This document shows, one piece after another, positions 32,985 through 44,800 of a stretch of 64,000 bases of DNA. Every line of letters begins with the position of its first letter. The first letter of the stretch is position 1. The stretch is from assembly GCA_013350335.1 (NCBI GenBank), contig CM023540.1:20279828-20343827 (forward strand), given 5' to 3'. This stretch comes from Chimonanthus salicifolius (taxonomy: Eukaryota > Streptophyta > Magnoliopsida > Laurales > Calycanthaceae). Under the pieces are notes generated by a model, which saw only the letters and a list, made by a program, of their open reading frames with translations, was not told the DNA's origin and searched no databases. A program made the translations under genes and the position numbers.

Positions 32985-34342
32985 CATCAATTACTAATGA
33001 AAACAAAAGATTCTTCTGTCAATATCAATTGTTATATGATACATCGAGTTAAGATCGATTGCTATATAAGAATTATTTTGTTTTATTAGTGAAAACTAAG
33101 AGACATGACATGCTTTTGGATATTGTTAGAATATAGTAGAATATATCTGTTGAATTATTTAGTTGTTTTTATCTTGCTCAATACTTGTAAACTCAAGCAG
33201 TGAACTTATTTAAATTTAAGGAAAAATGGTAGAATATAGTAGAATTGATATGTGATTATGATTCTAAGTTTGAGTTTATCTTAATTAATAGATATGTTTA
33301 GTTTATGTTTAGAATTTGAGTTTGACTAAATTAGCTTTAAAGTGAGCTAGAAGCTATAAATAAAGATGTAATAGACTTTGAGTAATTGAGTAATACAATA
33401 ATTTTGTCATTTCTAATACTTAAAAAAATATTTCCTAAGGTTAATGAGCGAACACTCAAGTTCATCCATAGACATCCATTGACTCTTATTAGCACTAAAT
33501 AATTTGGTTGAGATTTTTTTTTTTTATGACCGAAAGTGTCCAAGCATTGCATCCAACTAATCGTTTAGAACGTATGCACACCTCCTGACACACGTTGGAT
33601 TATTCAATGAGGATAAATCCTATGGAAAGTGGTCCTTCATTGGATCTCCTAAAATTTGAATCCAAGATCTCTCTCTCTGATCTTGCACCCAAATCAGTTA
33701 AGATAACCCCTTCCGGTTATTTGGTTGAGATTATTAATCAAGAGTCTCTACAATTTGAAACATGTGATCTTTTTCTCAGGATAAAAATCACAGAACACCT
33801 ACAATGTTGTCTTCGTATGTAAGAAGTACTTTAAACAATGTCGTCTTCATATGTAATAAGTACTTTAAAATGAAGAGTTTAGCCATTCAAGACTCCCATT
33901 CTCTATCTCCTAAAGTTGTAGTCAATCTAAAATCTTTTTTGAGAATAACTTAGCAAGCGCATCTTATGATTGACTGAGTTTTTTTTTCCCTCGTACAGCT
34001 TATTATTCTTCACCAATTACATTAGTGCATGTAATCCTTACTGTTCTTCTCATTCCAATTTGCTTTTTGTGCCACTTCCATTGGTTCCACAATATTTTCA
34101 CTATATCCCATGACTCTTGCTCCACTGAGTATAACTCCACCTGTGATGGTTGGACTTGTTGAGTTTCATGGGAAGTGAAATTTGTAACTATCATTTCATC
34201 AACTAGATCCAATTTCTAAGATCAAATAAAAAAATATCCTCACTCCTTGAATCGAACTTCGTATAGACTTGTGGAGTTAGAAAGAAAAAAAAAGAAAATA
34301 CCTTTATTGACTTTGACCATTCAAACTCGTATTTAATTCACT
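32985..34342. other. spacer with LTR and SINE debris
   Basis: 33124 to about 33420 looks like a Copia LTR (TGTTAGAATATAG start, ctataaataaagatgtaat TATA region), without a confirmed end. A SINE follows. Otherwise AT-rich and gene-free. Confidence 0.4.
33502..33732 (-). mobile_element. SINE with 14-bp TSD
   Basis: ATTTGGTTGAGATT at 33502-33515 and 33719-33732 flanks a 203-bp minus-strand insert with an A-tail (T-run on plus). The head reads ggttatcttaactgatttgg and later ggattcaaatt, resembling A and B boxes. Confidence 0.75.
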
Positions 34343-34493
34343 ATTTAGAACAGGAAAATAAATCTCTGATTTTTAAATTTTAATATATCTGCCGATATAT
34401 ATCGTGTCAGTCGATATCTCAAGTTTTAACTAAAAAAAATTAGTTAAGAGAAATTTCTCAATTAATACCAAGATTTAAACCCCTGATTTAGAT
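34343..34493. mobile_element. hAT-type MITE, ATCGGCCGAT family, short diverged copy
   Basis: TSD ATTTAGAA against ATTTAGAT; TIR CAGGAAAATAAATCT against CAGGGGTTTAAATCT (complement of the right end). Inside, ctgccgatatatatcg and tcagtcgatatc are decayed palindrome units. Confidence 0.65.
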
Positions 34494-34610
34494 TATCTAT
34501 ATTTGAATCCTTTAAGTGCATGCTTGGCAATCCTTGATCTCTAAAGATTAAAGTTTTCAATTTTTAGAAAATCAAAGTTTTTTATTTGTTTGATAGGAAG
34601 TAGATTATAA

Positions 34611-34971
34611 GCAAATATTAGGGGTGAAACTCATGTCGGATTTTGACTTGACCCACATGACCCGGCCCAAGAAATCATGCTAGTCGGGTTGGATTGAGAA
34701 GACATAAACCCGCATGAAATTTGGGTGGAATTGGGTTGAGGGATTTTCAAGTTAACCCGATCCGACCCGACTCGGTTAAAATTAGGCTTAAAATGGGTTC
34801 AAAATGCGGGTCGAGTCAGAATTTGAATTGAGTCTGACTAAACATTAGATCGGGTTGAGAATTTGGGTCAGGAGTTTGGGTCCGGTCGAGTCAGGTTACA
34901 TATTTTATTGACTCGGGTCGAGTTGGGTTTTAAAAAACCCGTTCCGATCCGATTTCAACCCTAACAAATAT
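34611..34971. mobile_element. hAT-type MITE, TAGGGTTGAAACT family, copy b
   Basis: TSD GCAAATAT against ACAAATAT; TIR TAGGGGTGAAACT and ATTTCAACCCTA; interior repeats of gacccgactcgg and gggtcgagtt. Confidence 0.75.
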
Positions 34972-35673
34972 GTAGAAACATATGAGATTTTGAGTTCTAG
35001 GAGTTATCATATATAAGTGGATCTCCATATCTTGAGTGTAAATATTCAGATAAAAGTTAGTTTCTTTATAGATCTTTTCCTTCGTAGGAACAATTAATCT
35101 CTCCATCCTCCAATTACAATCAATGAGTATGATTTTAATTTTAGTAAATTTTATTCTAGTCTCTAAAATTGAGAATCTCCAATATCAAAATCTACTAATC
35201 CCAAACAAGCTACAAGTTACTTCATAATTTTTCATGTACCTTTTACCACTATTTCATGTGATAATAATGTTTTAAAGTTTTTCACTAAATATTATTATCG
35301 CGTAATGATTTGGAATTGAAAAATACGCGAGGCCTGCTAAAAACGGTATATGATCCAAAAAATGAATTTTATTAGATCAATTAAGCTACATTTCTTGCTC
35401 ATGAGCGAACAGTTGAAAATTTTCCCAATTCTTAAAACCCGAATCCGACCCTATTGCACAGTGGCACCCCTCGTGTGAGGAATCAGGAACGGGGACTCGG
35501 AAGAGGAAAGATCCCCTAAAATGGATGAGTTTGAATCGTGGGAGCTCGGAGAAACCTGGGGGTGCAGAAATCTGGCTCCAGGCAAAAAAACACCAGGAGC
35601 AGAGGGTGCATAAACTGCTATCCATAGGCTGTTTTCTGTGGCAAGAGGGCCGATCAATAAAGAGGAGTTGGAA

Positions 35674-35813
35674 ATGGATTTGCGTATGGCGGAGGCTGAT
35701 GTTGCAGACCCACATCCTGACATTCACGCCCTCTTCTTCCACTACGACAATCTCTACTTTCAGGATGCTCTGGGAGCATGTACCCTCAAATGGTGTTCCA
35801 AGCGAATGTCTCA
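35674..35813 (+). CDS. SPRTN: SPRTN exon 1
   Basis: Forty-six codons plus two bases, with the family N-terminal pattern [15 protein letters not shown] and LGACTLKW. The first ATG is at 35674; a second in-frame ATG at 35686 could also serve. An in-frame stop lies upstream. Donor GTAAGC follows in phase 2. Confidence 0.9.
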
Positions 35814-38800
35814 GTAAGCAACTCACTGCGCTACAACTTCTCTTCTATCCGTTTCATGGTTTCTGTTTGGCTGCTGGAAAATAGCAAAAAAAGGGATAAG
35901 GCCACTTCCTTTTTTTTTTTTTTTTTCGAGTTTATAAAGATGTTTTTTTTTTTTTGATCACAGCTTTGTACTGTTGGTGATGGAAAGGAAAGTGCTTTCT
36001 TGGAAAACAAACAAAAAGAAGCAAAGAAGATTCTAAGCCCATTTCCGCGGCTGTTGTTAAAAACGTGTTTATTTTACTTCAGGCACCATGTAGACTTTGG
36101 ACTGCATGGAAAGGAAACTGATCTACTGGAAATGACTATCTGTAAAGCTAAAATAAAAATCGAGTTTCAGCATTTTTTGGTTAACCATGGTTATGTTCTG
36201 CGGAAAGTTTTTTCCTTTCCATGCTTCCAAAGGGGTCCTCTTTTTCATGCTTCAAAATGGAGCCAGCTGGATTCACAGGAAGTACATTCCTGGAGATTGA
36301 ACTTTTTTTAGACTAAAAATGGTTAATCCACTTATGTTTTTAGTTAGAGATATTTTTCCCAAAGAAAGCATTTTTTTCCTTTCTTTTACATGCAGGTCGG
36401 TTTGGATACATGGAGAGGAAGCTTCTTTGTTGAAAATAATCATTTTTAAAGCAAAAAGACTCTTTGAGAAATAGTTAATTTTTAGGAAGTACGTTCTTTT
36501 CCACATCCAATCATATATCCTAGGTTAATAGTAAAAGGAAATGATAAGCAAAAAGAGGAAGATTGACTGCTTGTATTAAATGCCATGGGTGCATATGACA
36601 TTTTTGTGGAACTAATTACATAGCTGTTAATCCCTAATGTATAAAAACTGGATGGCGATACCTATGCTCGGCCATACAATTATAAGTTTGGCCCTGCCAA
36701 TATGGTATAGTATCGGCCTAATTCATTTTTTAAATCTTTTTCAGGAAAAAAATTGTCCTTTCGACTTTTTTAGATTTGAATCTTGCATTGGATATGATCT
36801 TAAGAAGGTATAGAAATAATTTTTTCAAGTGGCAAAGGTATTTGTTCATTCCAATTTTTTTTTTTTTTTTTCAATTTAGATTTGTCCATTTTGAATGATT
36901 TTCGTTATTTTTTTTTTGAATTTTTTCTCTAAGATAATCTCGATTTTATTTTTTTAAATAAAATGAAATGATATTGTGAGTTTATGCAATTGAATAGAAA
37001 TGCCTTGATGTGATTTATATAGTTTGTAGGGTGTTTGTGTGATTTTTCAAGTTTTTCTTGGAAAATTCATGGAATCTAGGTTTTCTTTGACAATTCTCAT
37101 TTTGTGGTTTCATGTGAAAAAAATTTAAAGAAATGTTATACAAATGTTTATAGAATTAAATGAATAGCCCATAATGTAATTGATATGGTTTTTAGAGTTT
37201 TTTGTGTTTCTAATATTCCAACATTTTTATGAAATTCAGATTTTTTTACTAAAAAATAATGGATTGTAATATAAGATACATGTCATTATGGGACACTAGA
37301 ACACGAATTTCATATTAGGTGTTTCCTCATATTGATTTTTCATTTTGTAATTTTTTTAATAGTTTTCAATCATTTTTATTTGTATTTAAGTTTTACTCTC
37401 AAGCGATGAAAAAGGATTATATTTTTAACCAAAATATGATGACACTAGGTTTTCCATTTTTCTATAATTTTCTGAAAAAAACTCGAAAAAAGAAGAGAGG
37501 GAAGTGAGTGCGTATTGACCATTTAACGACCGATACCATACATGCACTGTTTTTTAATCCCTGGTTAATCCTGTTGTTCTGACAGGAATGACTGGAAATG
37601 TCCTGTTTGTGTGCAGATGATATTTTTTCAGCCCTTGTTTTACAGTTTTTCTCAGATTGATATGGGTCTGAAACTTTGCTTTAAAATTAATATTACTTTG
37701 TGGTTTGCGTCTTCCAACTTGAATTAGTTTAAAAACAAAGCTTGTTGCACTATTGGAAATTGCACACTATCTTAACCATAGAGTTTGGGAGTTTGCATCA
37801 TGCTGCCATTTCACTAAAAGTAAAAAAAAGGCCTTAGTTTAAAAGTTACATGTTATGCCTGCCATGATTGCGTAGAGCAAGTCAGAAGGATTTTATTTGG
37901 GCTTCCATGCCTCAAGCAAATTTTAAAACAAAAGGCAAATAATGGATTTTTTTTAATTGTGTGTGTGTAAAATGTGTTTGAGTTATTGCAGGTGGAGCTA
38001 TATTTGTTGAGTTAAAAAAAAATTACTATTGGGAAAGCATTTTTTTTTTTTTTATTTGATTTCTTGCATTATTGCTGTTTGTTTGTTCATTTCATTTCTT
38101 TTATCATCTATTGCTCACTTATATGTCCATGTGTGGTTCAAAAAGTCTAGACTTGGACTCCACTTGGAAAAGGAATTGAGTTAGTAACTTGGCCGAGTCT
38201 TGACTGCATAACATGCTAGATTTGGTGACTTGTCAAATTGAGTCAAGTCAAACATCTGACCTAGTGGTTTTGAGTTTTATAACTATGAATCTAAGCTACA
38301 GGTGCATTACAATTATCATTTGCTTGCAATTTTGTTTAATGATTGGTAAATTTCCTTTTTTTTTTTTCAAATATTGGTAAATTCCCTTTATTTTTTTTCC
38401 CAAATATTGGTAAATTCCCTTTATTTATTGCTTTTATAAGGAGTCAGAGAAGTTCTTGCCTGATTTTTCAATGTTGAGAAATCATGGGTGCACGAACATC
38501 ATTGGCACATCTTTAAACTCAAGGTTTCAGATCCTGGCTGTCTTTCCTTAGTGGTATAATGTTAAGGTTTCCACCTAATTATTATTTCAATCAGGTGCAC
38601 AGGACTTTGTATTTACCAAGCTGATGGCGTTTGTGAAATTCGTCTCTCTGAACCTTTGTTGAAATTCCGTTCGAGTTCTGACGTCAAGAATACCTTACTG
38701 CATGAGATGATTCATGCATACTTGTGGATTAAGAATAAGAACAAGGATCACAGGTATGTTTGCCATGAATTATGTAGTGACACATACACATCTGTGCTTG

Positions 38801-41800
38801 TATAATTAATATTTTTATTCCACTTAATTTGAAAATTATGATTTAGCAGCGACCACGGATCAAGCTTCCACGCGTTGATGAATAAAATTAACTCGAGTTC
38901 AGTGATTGATCATCTGGTTAGTCTCATTGCATTGTGGAAAATGATTTGTCTACATGTGCCTTGTATGATTAATCCTTTGAGTTGTGGAATTTTTTTTTAC
39001 TGCACATGTTTGTATACACATGTATGGTCAATATATTTACTTGTTTGACTTGATGATTAATTTATGCATTTGACTTGATGATTACTATTCTCGATGATTA
39101 ATTTTCTCCTTCTGTAGAGACCAGATGGTGGCTACAATATTACAATACACCATGCATTTCGAGATGAAGTAAAAAATTGCAGTGGTCACCACTGGATGGT
39201 AAATTGTCTTTCTTTCTGAATCTGATGAACCAAATTCCTGTTGAATTTTTTTACAGTTACATTGTGACAATTTCTGAGACTGTGATTAACAGTTTACTCA
39301 TGCATTTAATTACTCTTTTGTAGTGTGAATCTTGTGGAGAATTGATCAAGCAGGCCATGAACGATGAACCTTCAATAAGTGACTGCATTGAAAAGTCTGG
39401 ACAGGATGCATTTTGTGGAAACTCTTCTTGTAATTGGCATGTGTAAGAAAATTGGTGGGACAAACTTGAAACCTGTTGGATTTCATAGTTCTTCAGCTAT
39501 CCTTCTTGAAGCCCTCTAGGGAAACAGTGGGTTATTAATTCTGTTTTGTACTTTTCCCAGCAGATTTGATGTCTTTACACATTTTGTTCATTGCAGACAC
39601 AGGAAGTCTTGTGGTGGTAACTACAAGAAGATAACAGAGCCACTTGGAGACAATGAGAACAGAAAGAGTGAGTACCCCTTTACAGAGAGGTTATTGGATT
39701 GTGATGTGCCATTTCTTGCCAGCAGATCTCTCTCTCTCTTTTTTTTTTTTTGGGTGATGGGTGATCTAGACTGCATATCTATCTCTGGATGGGTCTGGAA
39801 ATCCTAGTCGTTCAATCTTTGCCCAATTATTTATGGTTAGTAAGAAAAATATATATATATATGGATATGGAATAATGGACCATTTTCTTTTGAAAGAAAG
39901 GGACCAAATTGGATGCTATGATCTTTCAATTTTTTTGGGGCATGTCATGTCCAGTGGTGCCTATCAATCAATGGAACCAATGGATGGACATATCATAGTC
40001 CTGGACACCTTCATTGGTACTCAATCTCTTCCTCTTGTTGGATTCTTTCTCCTAACTGTTCCTTTCCAGTTCTGTTTGCCATGTAACTATTTTCTTGAGT
40101 TAGTTCTAACATTGTTGTTCATTTTATTCTTGTTAATTTGGTTGTTTCAAGTACCTCGCATGGGTAGCTTAATTAACAGGCACTTTGGCTCAAGAACCAG
40201 AGGTCCTAGGTTCGAGTCTTGTAGTCACCCGATGCCCGTGGTTTGTGGGGGATGCATGCATCCGGAGTTTTACCCAAAACCTAATTGGAGGGAGGTGGGG
40301 GTCTTGGGGTTCTCATAAAAAAATTGGTGGTTTCAAGTTCAATAAATTTTCTTAAGACGTCTCTGTTTAGGCACTGACAACTGACATAGTATGGCAAGTT
40401 TAGTATAATTTGTAAGTTGTAACAACATTGATTTAGGTTACTTGCCATGACAAAAGTCTTTAGAAACTGGGTCTTCTTTGTTGGCAGCTTTTGAATAAAT
40501 ATATACTTGAGCTGTGGCTGTACCAAAATGCACGTGAAGTAGAACATAAATAAAATTATAATCAGATATATTTATGTACATACACCTTAGAAGAACATGA
40601 GCATATTTATGGTTATTAGGGTTGCAACTAGGGTTGGGCGGGTCAGGTTTCTTAAAACCCAACCTGACCCGAGTTGATATATATGGAATCCGACCCGACA
40701 CGACCCGACCCGAATTCTCAACCCAAATCTCTCAACCCGACCCGACCCGACCCAAATTCTTACCCGACCCTCATTTTGAACCCATTTTAGACTAATTTTA
40801 GCTAGGTCTGGTTGTGTCGGGTCGGGTCGGATTAACTTATAAAATCTTCAACCTGACTCGACCCGAATTTCATGCGGGTTTTTATCTTCTCAGCCTGACT
40901 TGACCCGCTGACCTGAATTCTCGACCTTGACCCGCATGATTTCTTGGGTCGGGTCATGCGGGTTGGGCCAAAACCCGACCCGAGTTGCAGCCCTAATGGT
41001 TATGTATGACTTAAAACATCATTTCATTTGTAATTAGGAAAAATGAAAATGATATTTGTTGTCTGGTTATTATTCATGTTCCACTGTTTCTTAGCTGTTC
41101 CAATGCTAATTTTGTCTATTATGAAGAACTGCAATAATGTAGTAACTGTTTCTGCAACAAAATTAGAATGGCTTTTTTCATGGCATTTGACATAGGGAGT
41201 TCAATTCTTTCTTGCTTTCTCGCTATTTTTCAGTTTCACTCTGAATTTGGTCCAAAATGGATTCCATCGACTACTAAACTAGTGAACTTGAACCAACTGC
41301 CATTGACAACTGATCAGAATTTTGACAAACTTCACTCATGTAGAGCTACTTTAAGAGTCAAGGACCCTTGCAACTTGATATGCCTGATCCGCAATAGGGT
41401 TTGAGGACATATTACCTTGATCAAAGCTATTGGTAGCTAGTTGGATCAGATGGCATAGTTTTGCTCTATCTTCTTTTGTTTGTGTATGTCTTCACTTTGA
41501 GAAGGAATCAGTCCTTTTGAAAATGGAGAATTATTAAAAATGGCCTTAAAGGACATTCAGATGTTATACTTGATAGTGGGCGACATGCGATGGAGGAGAT
41601 AAACTATATGTCTAGAAGCAGATCTAAATACTTTCCTAATCAACTGTATACCACCTAGTATTTTAAATAGTAATCTTGAATTTAAGTAATTTTTTGGGGG
41701 TTCCTCGTGAACATTGGCTGTATTTGTTGCATGTTAAAAAGTCATATTTAGATAAATTATATGCCAAAGCAATTGAATGAACTTATGGGGTATCCTAGTT

Positions 41801-44800
41801 CAGAGAAAGGACATAAAAATACATGCTTACCCAAGCAGATCTTTTAACTTGAGGCTTGGGGTATTCTAAGAATAATGACACTTCAGGTTGTCTTTTTCTT
41901 TTCCTACTAGCTGGAAGAGAGGGATAGAGAAAGACATGGTAGATTGCAGAGTGACAAATGTTATGGATTATGATAGAGTTAGAATGAAATTCATCAAGTC
42001 AACATTTTTTTTGTTGAAGTCTTCACATATGTGACATGCTACTAGAATAATATCTGATATTGGTAGAATAATTGATTTTAGTTAAAGGATTGATATCTAA
42101 GAATGTCTGAAGTTCAAGTTTTTATTCAGCAGCTATCTTTAGCAGCGTAGCTAGTTGGTGCATGAGGGAAGCATTTCATTTGCTCAGATTTGAGAGAGGT
42201 TGTAAATGAGATTGCAATAGATCTTTGTTTGAGAATATCTGTCTTTCTATTTCTTTAAAATCCATCTATTTTTTTTTAAACATTAACTCCTAATTCCATT
42301 AAAATGAGAAGAAGTCACAAAGAAGGATTCAGGTATAGGAGAGATATACTTGGATCAAGACAAAGGAGAAAAAACAAAAGAGGCAAGAAAGAACATGAAT
42401 AGAAAGAAAAATACAACAAAGCAAGCATCCTCCCCTAAGAGGATCCCAGCTCCCCTAAATCCCAAGGCTGGTTAGAAGAAAAGATTTCCAAAGTTGGTCT
42501 ACGCTTATGAACACCAACTTTCGCCAAGAAGTCTCCTATACTGTTAGTTGAACGGGGTATATGAGTGAAGGTGACGCCTCCTATCCTGCAAAGCTTCCAA
42601 ATGTCCCCAACAATACATACCAACCTCCAAAGGGAGAATTTCCTATTACTAGGTCAGGAGATAGCATTAGTCGAGTAACCTTCGATGATGAGGTTACCGC
42701 TCCTATATTTGGACAAAACCTGAAGTACTCTCCTGATTGCTCTGAATTTTACCTCGTTTGGCTCCATTATCCCTTCTGGTTCAGAAAAAATAACTAACAT
42801 CCTACCTCTACCATCGTGTAGCACACCACCTATACCTGTCGGACCGGGCTTACCTCTTGCTGCCCCATCTACATTGAATTTACAAGAGCCTATGGGGGTG
42901 CTACCCACTCTACCGAACGCTTCCGACCTCTACCAACCCCTTTCAAACAACCTTCCCAAGACAAGTAGAAATCCTCCAGTGCTAGACCTGAAAACTCCTT
43001 ACACATAGACAACCAACCTATCATCTGCCATTTCGCCTTCTCAAACACGTCTCTAGGAGCACCCCTCTTTCCCTCAAAAGCCCTCCCATTGTGTTATTTC
43101 CAAATTGCCCATGAGACGGCGAACGAAATAATTTTTCAAGCCACTTTATATCTACCTCTACTGTTACCCCCCATCCAAGCCACGAATAATCATCCACATC
43201 ACTACCTAAAACCCACGAGCACCCAAGCAACCTCAAGAAAGAGTACCACACAACCCATGCGAATCGGCACTTACAGAGCAAATGGTTCACTTGTCTCCTC
43301 TTCGTCCTTGCACAAAGGACAAACAGAAGGTGCCTCATCCGGAAGTACACCTCTACTCCTGAGATTATGCCTCACTAGGATCCTCTTCTTCAAGGCCGTC
43401 CACATAAAAAACTGGATTCTAGAGGGTTTTTTTTGTTCTAGGCGAGATTGCAAATATGGGGTGAAAATGAATTTGCTCCATATGCTGCTCTCATGACTGA
43501 TTTTACCGAAAATGACCCCGACGGCTCCAAGGACCAGACCCACTTGTCCTCATCCTCTAACCAAATTGGTATCTCTTAAGATCCCTAACAAGGCTTGGTG
43601 GATGGCTTATTCAAAGTCCCGCAAGGTTCTTCGGAAAGATATTGACTACGGTGAAGTACCATTGACCTCTCTATAATAATCGCTGATCAAAGCTTCACGA
43701 TTTCGAGCCACTCTAAAAAGTCTGGGGAATACTTCCATTAATAGACTTTCTCCCACCCAAATATCCCTCCAGAACAACACTCTGAAGCCATTGCCAACTT
43801 GCAACCTAATCCCCCTCTGAAATATCTCACCAACCTGCCCTTCCCCGCTCCCTACCCTCATCAAGGATTTTACTACCGACGAACCTCCACCCCCCGGGGT
43901 CACCCACGCCATTTCTTGCTACTAATACCTTCCTTTACAATGCCTCTTTCTCTGAAGCGAATCTCCACAGCCATTTACTTAGAATGCATGATTCCTGTCT
44001 TTGATACTGTAAATCCCCAACCCACCATTCTCCCTCATATCTCTAGCCTCTTCCCATTTCACTAGATGGATCTTCCTCGTATTCCCATTCCCCTCCCACA
44101 GGAAGTCTCATTGAATTTTTCTTCATTTTTTTGGTCACTCCTTTAGGTATTTCAAGTAGAGAGATAGTAGGTGGGAAGATTCACCAAACACAATTTGATT
44201 AGAGTCAGTCTACCTCCCAGTGAGAGGTAGGCTTTACTCCAGGCATTCAACTTTTCTAATATCCTTTCTATGACGGGTTCCCAAAAGAGTTTGGATCTCG
44301 GATTCCCACCTACAGGCAACCCAAGGTAAGTAAATGAGAGCTTGCCAACTCCTCAATCTATATCCCTAGCCAACACTTCGAGTTCCCCAATCTCTACCCC
44401 CAGGCCAATAATATTACTCTTCCCAAGATTAATTCTCAGACCCGATACAAGTTCAAAGCACCTAAAGACCGTTCTCACCCCGAATAGCTCTTCACTAGAT
44501 GCTTCACAGAACAATAGTGTATCATCAACAAACTAAAGATGACTGATTGACATACTACCAGGGGAGATTTCCAAACCTTTAATGAGATTTGTTTGTTTGG
44601 CACGAATCATAAGACCATAGAGTGCCTCAGCAACCATGGCAAAAAGGAATGGGGATAATGGGTCCCCTTGACGTAAACCCCTAGTAGCCCCGAATCGGTT
44701 CTGTAGGTGAGCCATTCACCAAAATTGAGTAGGAAGAACCTTGTACGCAAACCCTCAACCAACCCCTCCACTTGGGGCCGAAGCCCATCCTCTAAAAAAG

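Noticed and set aside
35386..35826. 146-codon minus-strand ORF opposite SPRTN exon 1
   Set aside because: Shadow of the real exon; the plus strand has the conserved protein and splice donor.
40160..40230. tRNA gene on the plus strand
   Set aside because: Same SINE head, flanked by a 15-bp TSD and followed by an A-tail.
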